Shown piece after piece: positions 23,043 to 35,733 of a DNA stretch of 64,000 nt. How positions within the stretch are numbered: position 1 is the first letter of the stretch; every line of letters starts with the position of its first letter. Position numbers and translations under genes: made by a program. This stretch comes from Porpolomopsis calyptriformis (Eukaryota; Basidiomycota; Agaricomycetes; Agaricales; Hygrophoraceae). Under the pieces are notes generated by a model, which was given only the letters and a program-made list of their open reading frames with translations, had not been told where the DNA came from and ran no database searches. The DNA lies in contig OX621165.1 of assembly GCA_951640195.1 (NCBI GenBank), positions 2,418,001 through 2,482,000 on the forward strand, given 5' to 3'.

Positions 23043-23129
23043 GGTAAAGTTCAGACGAAGTAAACTCCGACCGGCTATCTCCCGCTTGCCGCAAAGCTCA
23101 TTCGACCGCACTCAGGCACAGCGTTCTTC
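23043..23129. promoter_or_regulatory. Short divergent promoter between MRD1 and prefoldin subunit 3
   Basis: The start codons of the two genes are 87 bp apart on opposite strands, so both must be driven from this interval, with their 5' leaders overlapping or very short. No TATA box is evident. Confidence 0.6.
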
Positions 23130-23964
23130 ATGGCAGAACAAGAAAAAAACCCTCGGGGAATACCAAAGGCCCTGTTCATCGTGTGTAGTCATCAAATTCA
23201 TCATCAAAATCGTCGATCAAAATTTGCGATTTAGGCAGATGTCGAGGCATTTGTCGGTGGGCCAGACGCCGACATTGAAAGTCCCCTCAATGGCCTCCAA
23301 GATGCACTTGCGTACGCTCGGTTCACACTTCAATCCATTCCGATCTGATATATAATGAAGTGTAGGAAGTATCGCTTTATGGATAAGACCTTGACACAAC
23401 GCTATCAGCGTCTTGAGGAGAAGATCCCCGAGCTCAAGAGGTCTCTGAGTATGGTTGAATATCTTCAAGAGAGGCGAGTGAGTTCCTTCTTTCTTGAGAC
23501 ATTCAGACACATAGCAATAATATTGGTAGGAAGGCAAGGGTAAAGCCAACGAGGACGAGGACTCACTTGAGAAGCTAGAAGAGGAAGAGGAATCTCAGAA
23601 GGCGATGAAGACTACGTTTGAACTAAACGATACACTATTTGCCGAAGCCGAGCTCGAGGAAACAGATACTGTTTATATCTGGTTGGGAGTGCGTACGAAT
23701 AATCTTAGATCCCTACGAACAACTGATCTTCTTTAGGCAAACGTGATGCTCTCTTATAAATTACCAGAAGCTATAGTGCTACTAAAATCAAAGATCGAAA
23801 CCGCGCAGAGAAGTCTGGCGAACACGGTGGAGGACCTGGAGTTTTTAAGAGAGCAGTTGACTGTGATGGAAGTAAATACGGCGCGGGTGTACAACTGGGA
23901 TGTCAAAAGGAGGAGAACACGCCGAGAAAAAGACCAGGCGACCGGGGGGAACGGCAGCGGCTAA
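23130..23964 (+). CDS. PAC10: Prefoldin subunit 3 (VBP1/Pac10)
   Basis: Five exons (23130-23180, 23235-23311, 23366-23477, 23539-23688, 23737-23964) join to 205 residues. The order fits the alpha-type prefoldin subunit: a short N-terminus, helix one (KYRFMDKTLTQRYQRLEEKI), the connecting beta segment with DTLFAEAELEETDTVYIWLG and ANVMLSYKLPEA, and a second long coiled-coil helix with DLEFLREQLTVMEVN. The tail RVYNWDVKRRR is typical. Prefoldin is a cytosolic hexamer that hands nascent actin and tubulin to the CCT chaperonin. The length is close to that of the human and yeast proteins. Confidence 0.92.
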
Positions 23965-23998
23965 CAGACAGTTCATCTCAATCCGTTCGGTGGCAGAC

Positions 23999-24034
23999 GA
24001 GTCAATGGCAGAGTCAATGGCAGAGTCAATGGCA
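23999..24034 (+). repeat. 12-bp tandem repeat
   Basis: Three perfect copies of GAGTCAATGGCA, followed by a partial copy, lie in the gap after the prefoldin gene. Confidence 0.85.
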
Positions 24035-24157
24035 GAGTCAGATCAGGGGTAGAGTCAGTTGGGAACCGAAAAAGGGGCGTTTGTTCTCACGTGACAGTGC
24101 GCGTTAATAAAAAGAGCGGTTTGTTCTTTTGCTGTAAACCATCACCACCACCACCAC

Positions 24158-27100
24158 ATGCGCCGGACAACCTCACACCATCATGAAGTCCTTCGGCCAT
24201 CCGATGACGTTGAATATAACCGCAATGGCCTGAACCTAGAGCATCTTGTAACGTTACTCGATATCATAGCAATTGATCATGCCCTTGGGTCCACGTCATC
24301 TGGCAAGAAACGATCCAGTCCTTTTCCAACTGAAGGGAATTCCAAACGTGCAAAGATATCTGCTTCTTCAGCCAATCATGTCAACAACCGTGTCGACAAC
24401 GATGATGCTGACCCAATACCATCACTCCATCACACCTACGAAATTCAATACACAATGCACAATCGACGAGATGTACGCAGAAGTGTGGCCAGGAGATTCA
24501 ACAATTCACTGGAAAGCCAGCTGATCTACCTGCTTTCTGAACCCCAAACCATTGATCTTGGAAATGTCTATTTCCGAAACCGCGACAATCGCCTCATGAC
24601 ATTCTCGTCTTTGCTTAATTCCCGTTCCACAGACCAAGATCAGTGTTTAATCCTCCTCCCAACAGTTCATCCCACAACCGACCTTGACGCGTTCGATTTT
24701 GCCAAGAATGTTGAAGACATTCTGATGGTTTCCTATATTCTTGTGTCCGCACAAAGGGCTACCATGGATGCCCATCTCCAACTCACAGTTTCGCCAAGTG
24801 CTTATGACGAAGACAAGCTTGAGTTATCCTTTCACTTACAGCTAGATGTATGCGTCTCTCTTGTCCTCCCCGCTCTTGTCAACCCGTTCACGGTCGAGAC
24901 CAAGCGTGGAATGGTTCGGATAGAAGAGGCTCAGCGACGTTTCCTTGATTTTTCGTTCTCACCTGCACTGCCAATTCCTATTTCCCACCAAGGAGAGACG
25001 GATATCCCCTTCTTCTACTCTGTACTTGGTCCCGCCCAACCACTGTCATCCAAAGCAGCCGAGGCAGCTATGCAGCATCATGCACTTTTGCCCAAGCTCT
25101 TACCATTTCAACGACGAAGTGTTGGCTGGCTCCTCGATCGTGAAGGTAAGACCGTAACGCCCTCAGGCGAAATTGTAGCCAGAACTTCGGGTGTCACGTC
25201 CGACAATTCCCTTCCCGCATTCTGGGAAAAAATAGTCTTGGGCAATAACACACTCTATACAAATCGCCTGACTGGAATTGTGGCTGCTAATCCACCTCAT
25301 GACAATTGCGTCATGGGAGGTATCTTAGCCGAGGAACCTGGGCTAGGAAAAACATTGATGTGTATCAGCCTTATTCTCTTGAACCCTGCTCCTGGTAGAA
25401 ACCCAAAACACAAATGTTGGGATCCTATTGCCAGGCTCGATGTCAAAGAGATCAAGGTCCGTTGAAGCATGTATTTGACATAACGGTGTATCTAACAACG
25501 GTGATAGACTTCTCTTATTGTCACTCCTGCTTCTCTTGCTCCTCAGTGGGCGGACGAATTGGCGCTCCACGCGCCAACTCTAACGGTTTTCATCTATGAC
25601 GGCTGGTCGAAAGTCAAGGTTCCTATCACACAGGCTGAAGTCGAAGCTGAACGGCAAAAATGGCGTAAAAAAAATCTAAAAGCATCTTCAAAGGCGTCCA
25701 GCGCTGCGCCCCAGCCGAACGGCGAGGGAAAGGGCAATCCAATGGAAGTGGACGATGAGAGCGCGAAAAGACACGTTCGTTCGGCTCTTGACAAGGAAGT
25801 CCTTGACTGGTGTTCCTACATCAATACCTTCGACGTTTGTATTACCACCTACGACACACTCCGGCATGATCTCACCGTGGCCCGCCCCGCCCCTATACGT
25901 CCTCGTCGCGAAGACGTTGTCTATTCAAATGTTGAAAGACGTCGCAGTCCCCTCGTGATGTGTGAATGGTATCGAGTTATCATGGACGAAGTATGAGAAG
26001 TGTTCTTGGATGCTCATCTGGGCTGAGATCATTTTCCAGGTCCAAATGGCCGGAAGCGCGAAGATTGAGTGAGCTTTGTTCTTCTTCTTCCCGCATCTCG
26101 GCAATTTGAGTCTTTAACGTGGTTCTCAGAGACATGGTGTCCCTCATACCGCGGCTTTCTTCCTTCGCTGTGTCCGGTACTCCAGCTCGTTCACGGGTTT
26201 CTGATCTCTTGCATGTCCTCAAGTATGTGGTTCATATTGTTTATTCAGTCGTTCAAGTCCAATTGAGGCGGCATACAATCAGATTCCTTCGTGTTGATGA
26301 CACCATTGGATCTCACTCGATGTGGAACCGTCTGTTGAAGCCCGGATTTGCATATCACTTCCAATCCTTCTTCCAACAACATGCAATTCGGCAAGATTTT
26401 ACCTGGACTGGTTTTTTCTTCGTCCGATAACCTTGACTGCTACAGGACTATGAAATCGTATGTGAAAGATGAGCTGACCATACCCCAACAAACCCGTTTT
26501 TTGGTTAGTATTGACTTGGGTCGCGTGGAAAGACATGTGAGCCTCGCACTTCCAATTTAGTCATTTGGTATTAATTACAAGCTCCAAAAAGGTATACGAT
26601 CAAAGCTTGGAAGCATCCTTGCTCGAGCTTGGTCTCGATGCTCGCGGAGTCGCGGTGACAGAGGGCTGGGAAGTAAATACCTCTTTGTTGCGGTCAATCT
26701 TAAGACGACTCCGTGGGATCTGTACACATCCTCAAGTAAGGGGTTCTATTCCTCATCAAGTCTTGATTGTTCTCAATATGAATAAAGGTTGGCCAGCTTC
26801 AGAAGCTAGGTGAAAACCTGCACAAGCAAGGAGCACTGAAATCCATGACTGACGTTCTGGAGGTACTTGTCCCCTTCTCTCTCGACTATCTTATTTCTAA
26901 TAGTCCGGCAGGCCATGAAAGATCAAAACTGGCGTAACCTCATGGACGACCGCAAGTCGAAGATTCATTCATCTATCCGGAGTGCGCAGCTTCAGAAACT
27001 CAACCAAAACAATCCTACTCGATACCGACTTGCTCTCGAAACACTGCTTTTGGCGGAAAAGGAAACCAAACGACTCATAGACGATGTCAAGGCTGCCATG

Positions 27101-30100
27101 TCCATTCATGAGGAGAAGGGAGATATCCTCAAGAAGGAAGCGGCTGCCCTACGGGAAAGTCGTCGCCAAAGCACGAGCCCAGAGCCTAACGAAATTTCCG
27201 CCGATAAAGGAAAGGGGAAAGCACTTGACAAAACCCCTTCCGCCACTCTGCTTGATGGAGATGCCGATGATCAGGACCTTCCACGTACTTTAGCGGGTGA
27301 AGAACATGCCATAAAGAGGCGTACCTTGCAGCTGCGGCTCCGCGAGTGTTATATCACTCTACATAGAGTGAAGTTCCTACAAGTGAGATGTCATCACAGT
27401 CTCAACACCAATTCTTATTATTTTGACAGGGTGATGTTTACCACGTACTCGGAGGATCGTACTCTCCTTCTGAAGATGAGGCGTACGAGGCAGCGGAGGA
27501 CATCAGACAAGATCTCCTGAGGGGTATTCGAGAACAATCCCATCTCTCACCATTTCACTCACTTCTTCGATGTAGTTCACGAAGACAACGCGATGCGTGC
27601 CATGAAACAACTGAATCTCGATGCCGCAACCAAAGGTCTGACGAAGAATGCATTGCTGATCACAGTGCCATACTGCGAGAAGGGCGGTATTCGATCCAGG
27701 CATTTGGTACGTGACGCATTCGAAACTGGATCATACATTTTCCTCATTCAAGTTATTAGACTGACGAGGCGGATGAAATTATCGACGGTTTGCTTAATGA
27801 ACAGTCCAAACTTTTGTGGTCGTGGAGATCCAAGATATGCACTTTGCTTACCCAGAAGCTCTCCGCTGGAGGTGACGAGGCCGATGGCCAAGAATATACC
27901 CGAACATTGGAAACGCAAGGCGAGGCAGAAACATATCTCCAAGCTTACGCTGCTCTGTTGGCCGATCGCAGAGAGGCTATTATTGCCGAACGCACACTTT
28001 TGGCTGCTCACGACACGAGGGAGAAAAGACTGCGTCACACTAAAGCGGCGATCAAAGCCGCCGCTGCAGCGGCCGCCCTTGAGACTGAATTGGATATCCC
28101 AGATGAGATGGAACCCCAGCCTGAACATGACGTCTTGCGCAAGGAACTTTCAGATGAACGAAAATCACTTCTGAAACAGTTTGAAGGTCGCGCACTTAAG
28201 TCGGTGGCGTTCGATTTGAGTGGTGTGTTGGCTCGAATCCCTGACAAGGATCCCGAAAAGGTTCTCGTCAGGGAATGTGCACAGACCCTCCGCCAACTCA
28301 TTGCTAGTCAAGGTTGGTGGAATTCTGATCGGAGCTTTGACTTCCTGGGCTGAAGGAGATTTAGGAACCCTCATGGAGAAACTCGAGACCGACTTGAACC
28401 AATTTCGCAAAGCCTTTAATGAGCGGATCTTGTCGGTCTTTCCAGTTCATGTTACAATCAGTGTTAAAACATTTATGTCAGGTATTTCCGCCAATTGCAA
28501 GAATTGTCTGACACTGTCGCCGAGGTCACATGGGATGGTCCTCTGGATCAGGCTATCCAAGCCTGCAATGTCGAACTGAATGATTTGGAGGCAAGGATCA
28601 ACACAAGCAAGGCCCGGCAGCGATATATGGATCATCTTGCAAGGAATAAGGAACAAGGAACCATGGATGAAGATGACGAGAGTTGCATACTTTGTCGGTG
28701 TGCATTCACTCGGGGGTATATCACGCAATGGTCTGTTGCGAGTTTTCATTTCGGAAACTGGTTTCTTCGCTCATCTGGTCCATCTCGTTAGCGCTCATGT
28801 GTTCTGCGCAGACTGCTTGGATGCTTGGCTGAAGAAGAAAGACGGGAAAGCGTGCCCTGTCTGTCGCGTTGTCATTAATACGGACCAGATGCAACGCTTC
28901 GCCGTTCAAGATGCAGATGTCGACAGTCGACCCCCACCAAAGCCTATCAATGGCGAGCCTGCTCCACGACCACTTCAAGAGATTCAATATAACATGATAG
29001 GTGACCACCATTTACGTTACATGTAGCGACTCGATTAACACTTGTCTTAGACCGGAACCTCCTAGAAGACATTCAATCCATGGAAGTGATCGGGAGTTAT
29101 GGGAGCAAGATTCAGACCCTCACCCGCCACTTGTTGTATCTCCAAGCTAATGATCCACTTGCAAAGAGCATTGTGTTCTCGGCTTGGGCGGATTCTTTAT
29201 ACAGTACGATTTCTGTTTGATCCCCTCATATTTCTGGTTTATGAATTGACTTTCCAGTCATCGAACATGCGCTCCGAACCAACGGTGAGATTATTCCCGT
29301 GTTCAAGTTATCCCTATCCCAAACGTTACCTTCTTCTTCTAGGCGTCCCATGTTTGCGGATTGACCAGAATAGCAAAAAAGAGAACGCAGCCAGGAAATT
29401 CCGGACAGACCCAACTATTCTTGTTTTGTTACTGCACGGGTAGGTTAAGACCACGTTTGAGAAGTCTTGAAAAGAATTTGCGGTTTATGAAACTCGCAAA
29501 GCTGAACTGAATGCGTTCATACAGAGAACGAGAAAACGCCGGATTGAACCTTACCTGCGCGTCTAGAGTGTTCCTGGTAGAGAGCGTGGTTCACCATGGG
29601 TTTGAGCTACAAGGTCAGCAATGCATTACAAGAGTGAATCTGAACCGTTCATCTTATTATCTTTTCCAGCCATTGCTCGCATTGATAGAATGTCTCAACT
29701 CCAGCAGACCGAGGTGTATTGCTACTATGCCGAAGGTATTCACCTCCGCGAACATCCTCCATTCCCTACTCATACAGCATCCCAACAGATACTGTGGAGA
29801 GAAATATCCTCGATCTCGCCGCGAGAAGAGGCCAGTCACTCTACACCAAGGACAGTTCCGCAGGTACTCTACAAGTTTCGTCATTCGCTCTAGAAACGGA
29901 GAAGCAGTCCGCAACCACTCTGAAGAACCACAAGGTGCAGAAAGTTCAAAAGGGGGATTTTATATTCAAGTGAGCGACCTCACCTTAGACCCGTGCTGAT
30001 CGCAGCTTCCCCCCCCCCTTTTTGTATTTCCAACGGAGCCTGAAGCTGACTGGGATCCAACAGGACCGAGGATATGTTGGCTATATTGTTTCCTCACATT

Positions 30101-30250
30101 TTTTTCCCGTTAGACTACGTAGAAGACGAGTCACAGCGGGCAGACTTGATAGAAGGAAGTCAATCATGGGATGAAGCCCATTCTTCGATTCGCCGACGAG
30201 TAGTTAGTGATAGCAATGCTGAGGCAGGCCCTTCTAGACTCCACTGGTGA
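24158..30250 (+). CDS. SHPRH/Irc20-type SNF2 ATPase with RING finger
   Basis: A large multi-exon gene with introns of roughly 50-70 nt throughout and an intronless first exon of about 1.3 kb. Motif I is GGILAEEPGLGKTLM (near 25315-25360). Motif II is MDEVQMAG, split by the intron at about 25992-26040. SGTPAR (motif III) is near 26180. A long helical insertion with acidic and Ala-rich coils follows. The C3HC4 RING spans about 28682-28865 (CILCRCAF, CAHVFCADC, CPVCR) and is also split by an intron. The C-terminal helicase lobe has SIVFSAWADSLY, AGLNLTCASRVFLVE and QAIARIDRMSQ as motif VI. A RING inside the bipartite SNF2 core is the hallmark of SHPRH and yeast Irc20, nuclear E3 ligases/translocases of genome maintenance. 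The stop TGA is at 30248-30250. Confidence 0.88.
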
Positions 30251-30512
30251 GTGAAAATCGGAAACCAGGATGGTTCACTGATTTAGCTGATGTCAGATGG
30301 TAGATTTCTAGAACGCAGGCTTCATGGACATGTTCGACTGACATGTAATGAATTGGACAGAATAGCTACCTTTATTGAACCGAAAATAGAGGCGGCGAAT
30401 GGAATAACACTAAGAAAGAGATGTGATAATGATGGCTACTATGGTTGCTTATGGAAGTTGTGTGAATGCACCGGGATCCTTGAAGGCCAGATTGAGTGTA
30501 GGGCGTTCAGTG

Positions 30513-33159
30513 TTAGAAGGCTCCGCCATCCCAGCTTGCCCTTTTTCTCTTGTTGTCATTTCCTTTGCGGAACAGCACGTCCTGCGGGGACACCGCACTT
30601 TGCCCACGATGATGGAGCGAATGTGTACGGCTCGGCGGAAGTGGGGAGGGGTCATGCAACGCTTGCGACATGGGCTGGCTTGACGCAGCGGGCACCGGAA
30701 ACGATTTTAATGGGGAGAGCGGTTGTGCCAAATCAAGCGCTTGACCTTGCCGGAGACTCTCTGACTCAAACTTGGACAAGGGATTATCGAATGAGCCCAT
30801 ACCACCGGCGGAGTTCGTGCCGCTGTAGTAGTGCAAATCGAGGAAAGGCAGATCACACAGATCATTTGGCGCACGCAAGTCATCTAGGGTTAAAGGAGAT
30901 GTAGGAGGGTGGAAAGAAGCAGGCGGATGCGAGAGGAAATGCGAGGGGGGGTCGATGTGGTTTTGGGATAAGGAATGGTAAAGTGGGATGGCTCGTGCCG
31001 TTGGGATTTGTGGTTCGGAGTGGGTGTGGGCTTGCACTGTGCGTGATGGGGACCGTGCTTCTGATGGCGGAACGGAGAAGGAGCGGCCGTGCGAGGACGG
31101 GAAATGCTGGGGTGTGGTGGATATGCGGAGTGGACGCGGCTGAGTGATGGGTGTGCAAGGAGGCGTAGCATGGAATTCGTTCGAAAGATCTACAAGTTCT
31201 TCCAGGCCTTGAAGGTCAAATTCAGGCATGCCGACCGCGACCTCTGGATCATCTTTCCGGATGCCCGGATCAACTGTGACCGCATTGCGGGAAACATTAT
31301 CTCTTTGGTCATCCAGAGTGATCCCCGTGAGTTCGATTTCGTCGATTCCAGGTAGCGCAGGGGTGTGTAGCTGCATCGGATGTATCCCAGGACAATGCTG
31401 TATACCAGACAACCCCAAGCCATTTTCGAAACCTAGACTTGAGCCATAGTGAGTTTGCTGGGGGTGATGCGTGCGTGTACCAAAGATGAGGTCTCCGGCA
31501 TAGTTGGAATGATGGGTGAAGCCCCTGAACCCATTTGGGGGGAACATCTCGTCGGAGAATGTAGAATGAGTGTCATTTACGCCAGCTTCGGACGCAAAGT
31601 CATTCGGGAAGGAGGTGGGAAAAAGGTCGTAGCGGTCAAGAACGCCATGGTTGAGGTTATGAAAGGAGAATGGGGAGGATGGTGAGGTAGTGATGTCGTT
31701 GAGATAGGAAGAATAACCGTTCGAGGACGGATCGAGGCGTGGGTTAGCAGAGAACCAGTCTTGTGTCCCCCATGCAGATTTGCCGATCATGTTCGCACCA
31801 TCACCGCGACGCTGTAGGGGAGAGTGATTCATCAAATAGTCAGAGGAGATATGAGAGGATGTTGGAGAACCGGCAGCAGTTGACCAAGCATGAGAGTGAA
31901 GGGGAGTATCAAGACCAGATGACCAGGTCTGGGATTGAGAATCTGTCACCTCTGATTGAGACGAGCTGTGCATGAAGTCAGGAACGGAAAGTGGGTCCGA
32001 GAGGGGGTCGATGGTTTCCACGTCCATTGATGGAAAAGTGTGCGAAGACTTGTTGAGGTTGTCTGGTTGAGGAGTACTCTCTTTTATTGCTTGCCTTGGC
32101 TCGTTATCCTCTTCACCGCCGGAGCTACCTTCGTCTTCAGAACAAGTCGTACTCGGGGGAACACTTTTAGTACCGCCCCGAAGTACACCTTGGTTTGTAT
32201 GCCTCCTTCTTCGGATGGGCCCAGTAACCGTACTCATAGCAAGCTGGTCATCGGTGGCGGCACGAACGGGAAGGGAGCGACCAGCAGAGTTCTTCTGTTT
32301 TTTTAAAGTATTGCGGGGTTTGTAACCGGCAGCCTGGTATAATTCCGGGAATGCATTGCGAAACCTGTCGCGCAAGTCTGTGGACCGTCGGTTTTGTTCC
32401 TGGAAGATCGGGTCTTTGACTATCGTTGCCCAGACGGTTCCGTGCTTCTCGTATCCAGCCTTGAGTGCGCGATCTTCTTCCTCCGTAAATGGCCGACGTT
32501 TCTTGCTCCGCGTCTTTTCGAAAATAGAGGTCCCGTCAGGGAGGGTAGATCGCACTTTGCTGGATAAGTGCGTTTTTGCGTTGGGGTAGTGTTGCTTATA
32601 GGCATCGGGAAAGTATGTACGAAAGCTGCACAGCCAGGGGGGGTTAAAAGACGACATATATAAGACGGGCTGACTTTTACCGGTCTTTGAGATCTACCGG
32701 AGAACGAGTATCAAACTTGAGATGAGGGTCACTGAGAATGGCTTTCCAGTTGCCCACACCATGCTAAGGAAGTATGAGATGTGAATATTGTATGCGGAGT
32801 ACACTGACCACATTGCACCCATCAACCAACATTTGGGTTTCCTCAGCGGTCCACTTCTTTCGCTGCTTCTTCTCCTGTGAGGGAACAAGGTCGGGATCAT
32901 CACGATCGCTACTGTTTGCAATCTTGCGCATCTTGCCTCTCTTTTCTGGCACTAGACGCGACGTCTCTGCGACGTGAGACTCGAGCCCGGTGTCGTCTCG
33001 AAAGCTCCAGGCGGGAACGAGCTTTGGTGAAGAAGGCAGTGCAAGTGATACACGTCTCTGTTTCAGGGGTGCGGTGGTTGTTGGGGTGGAAGACTTTGGA
33101 AACGGAGCTGTGAAGGAGAAGGTGGAGGCGGAGGGGAGAGAGGAGGTCTTGTCCGACAT
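30513..33159 (-). CDS. TAY1: Two-Myb telobox protein, Tay1/Teb1-type telomeric DNA-binding factor
   Basis: Three exons run from an ATG at 33159 (an upstream in-frame ATG near 33228 is possible); the introns lie near 32810-32766 and 32682-32629. After a Ser/Pro-rich N-terminus and a basic stretch come two Myb repeats. Repeat one has KWTAEETQMLVDGC, then GVGNWKAIL and the telobox-like VDLKDRFRTYFP, whose codon for R spans intron 2. Repeat two has RPFTEEEDRALKAGYEKHG, TVWATIVKD and TDLRDRFRNAFP. The remaining 500 or so residues are a Ser/Pro/His-rich disordered tail ending in KRKRASW, a possible nuclear signal. Paired telobox Mybs typify Yarrowia/Ustilago Tay1 and fission yeast Teb1, which bind TTAGGG-like repeats. 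A gene-regulatory rather than telomeric role is an alternative. Confidence 0.75.
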
Positions 33160-33549
33160 GATGGTGGTGGGGGGAGTAGATAGATTTTGTGCCAGGAAAG
33201 TACTTGATGAGGCCAATCTCGATATCACGAATTATCGCAACACGTTGTTCAAGCACCTTTCTAACGTTCAGAGGTGAATAAATTGGCTTTCGCGGCCGCG
33301 GCAGGCAACGAGGACGGAAAGAGTGTTGTATCTGTCTGTGTACGCTGAATTTGATGATTGTTTGAAAACCGAAAGGACATCGACTTTCCGTTTCCGCACA
33401 TTCTGGCTTGCATCGTGCTCGACGTCCTCAGCCTTTTGCTGGTATCTGATTGTATTGATCATCATCTTAATCGTACCACCACACGAGGCAGCAATATCGC
33501 AGAGCTGATATTATCGCCCCCAGAGACATCCTCGTGAAATTATGCCCCC
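33160..33549. other. Gap between the Rpn9 gene end and the Tay1-like gene start
   Basis: About 390 bp, promoter of the Myb gene and 3' flank of RPN9. One plus-strand frame (33323-33508) is Leu/Ile-rich but has no start context or homology that I can recognise. No gene is claimed. Confidence 0.4.
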
Positions 33550-35074
33550 TCATGCGCTTATCATCACCTCCGGTGCAATCCGCTGCTCCACCACGTTCAG
33601 CTTCTCTACCCACGACGCGAGCCTCGTAGCCAGTTGCCCGATCTGCTCCCGCGAAAGCACACGTGGCTGAACCCATGTAATTTGCGCTTTCTCGTCCACC
33701 TGATCCAGTGAACCACGGATCAACTTCAGGCTTGAGAAGACGAGGACAAGTCAGGGCCGTCCTGTGGTAATAAGGATGGGAGTGCACCTTAGAGCCTTCA
33801 TGACAAGATGTTCGACTTCGTCAAGCGGCAGCCGAGTTTCTTCTGCAATTGTTTGGAATGACATAGTTCGGTTGTCAGCATTTCGCTTGAACACAGATTC
33901 AATAAGCGCCATCAGGCAGATCTTTTGTCGGAGGAAGGCATAATTTTCTTGCAGGATCCGCTGCGGTGACACAATTATGATAAATTCTTTTTTGGCAGTC
34001 AAGAATTTAACATACCTCTTTCGGGAAAAGCGGCGAGAGTGCTTCAAACATTCCAATATTACCCTCATTGAAAGTGAACAACAATTTCTTGATCCACTCG
34101 TGAGGGGTGTTGTCCAGCGCGTCCAGTATTGGATGCATAAGCTGTTAATATTCGCTGTCGGAGAAATGTACGGATATCCGTTGCCGGAGAGGACTCACCA
34201 GTTCGCCAAAGTTGTAAATGGTGTCGGCGAGGAATGCAGAGATGCCTAGATCGTGCGCGCGCATTAACCGCTCTTCTTCTGACATATCCCTCGCGGGGTC
34301 CACGCAGGCAAGGTGCAGCAATGAATGTTTGTAATATTGTGCGTACTCTGCTTTTGCCTGAAAGGAACGTCAGCGATATACTTTTGAGATAACGCAATAC
34401 GCACCTTGTAATAGTCAGCAGCGACCCCGTAATATGCCCCGTTGACACCATCATCTACTCCTGACAGATTGTCCAAGATTGCCCACGCCTCGTCCATATC
34501 TGTTTTTGTCCCTTCCAGGTCGCCATAAAGCAATTTAGCGTGCGCAATGGTCGCAAGGAGGAGAACGTGGGCATCTTGTGACTTTTTCACGTCGATTCGA
34601 GAGAGCAAGGCGATCAGGAATGCCAGATGGACGGCTGGGTCTGAGGTAGACTATCAGCGAGAGGGCCGAGAAAGAGGATTACCATACTGACTGTCTATTA
34701 CTTTTGAGACCTTTACGCCCATCTCGACCAACCGTAGCTGGTTGATTTTCGACTCAAAGTCGCGCACGAACCGCTCGAAAACATCCAGGCGGTACGGCGT
34801 AGACAGCGGATGATCGAAAAACTCAAATAGTTTCAGAGTCAACTGGTGCCACAGCCTGAAAGTGCAGGACCATCCAGCACCAAAAAGGGGTGGTATTTCA
34901 TAAGTAGGAACATATGGTTCAAAGAGAGAGACCGTACCTGCTCAGATGCAGAGTGTGGAATTCATCAAAATATGGATGAAGTTCTGCGGGCGTCGCCGCT
35001 AATGCCGCGCTAATGAATTCTCCAAGATCAAGTTTTGGCGGCTTGGGTGCATCGACGGCCATCGCAGAGGACAT
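33550..35074 (-). CDS. RPN9: 26S proteasome regulatory subunit Rpn9 (PCI protein)
   Basis: The multi-exon model starts MSSAMAVDAPKPPK at 35074 and ends APEVMISA at 33550. Recognisable segments: LWHQLTLKLFEFFDHP, FESKINQLRLVEMGV, a TPR-like array (VLLLATIAHAKLLYGDLEGT, YYGVAADYYK), then a C-terminal PCI/winged-helix region with ENYAFLRQKICLMALIESVF, SFQTIAEETRLPLDEVEHLV, LIRGSLDQVDEKAQITWVQP and the helix SREQIGQLATRL. This order and length (just under 400 residues) match PSMD13/Rpn9 of the proteasome lid. Rpn9 helps assemble and stabilise the lid. The gene is uniformly intron-rich and looks intact. Confidence 0.92.
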
Positions 35075-35733
35075 TCTGACTTTTTTCTGGGACGTGATGA
35101 GTTCACGTGGCTTGACTTACGCGTCCTAAGTTTGTCTACATTTGGCAACCTCATTGGAATTTAACAAGGACAAACAACGTCCATGTTGTTGATCCCTATT
35201 TAAATATATTTAAATTTTCCGTCGCGTGGCAGACCTGATCGGACCGTCAAGGCACACCTGCATCGCCCCCAGCGCCCGGAATAACCGCCGTCACATCGTG
35301 GCTCCATTTTGACGTCCGAGCTGGATCCGACAATCCGGTTGATGCCCTTATTTGGCTGTTCCGTCAACGCCATCTTTTCTAGCACTTTCTGATCTTTACG
35401 GACTAATATATAGTACATGTAAGCCCGGGAGATATTACCGCTCTCTCCGTTCCAAACGGTCTCAATTAAGTTCACGCCCACGATATCTATCCAAAAAAAA
35501 AGATTATAATTCTTAGGTTGCATCATACGATGTTTGCCACTATAAGGGTACATGGGAAATATTGATAAGGAAAGTATAGCAGGGTATGCAGGGAAAGTTT
35601 ATGAGGGAAAATATCCAGGTTGCCTAGCTAATGATACAGTAGGACGGAGCACTAACCAAAATGAGATAAAGGCTTTTGATAGGGAGAAAATAAGTGCTTG
35701 CTTCCTTTGAAGCAGCTAGCCTTGTAATACTGT
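35075..35733. other. Gap between RPN9 and STE3-like receptor 1
   Basis: About 660 bp containing the RPN9 promoter and the receptor 1 terminator region. A 117-codon minus-strand frame (35553-35200) is open but shows no domain, signal or biased composition. I checked for C-a-a-X-stop ends; the only hits, CRQT and CTIY, have no in-frame start. Confidence 0.4.

Noticed and set aside
35200..35553. 117-codon minus-strand frame between RPN9 and receptor 1
   Set aside because: No start context, domain, introns or compositional sign of selection; kept only as a note in the gap entry.
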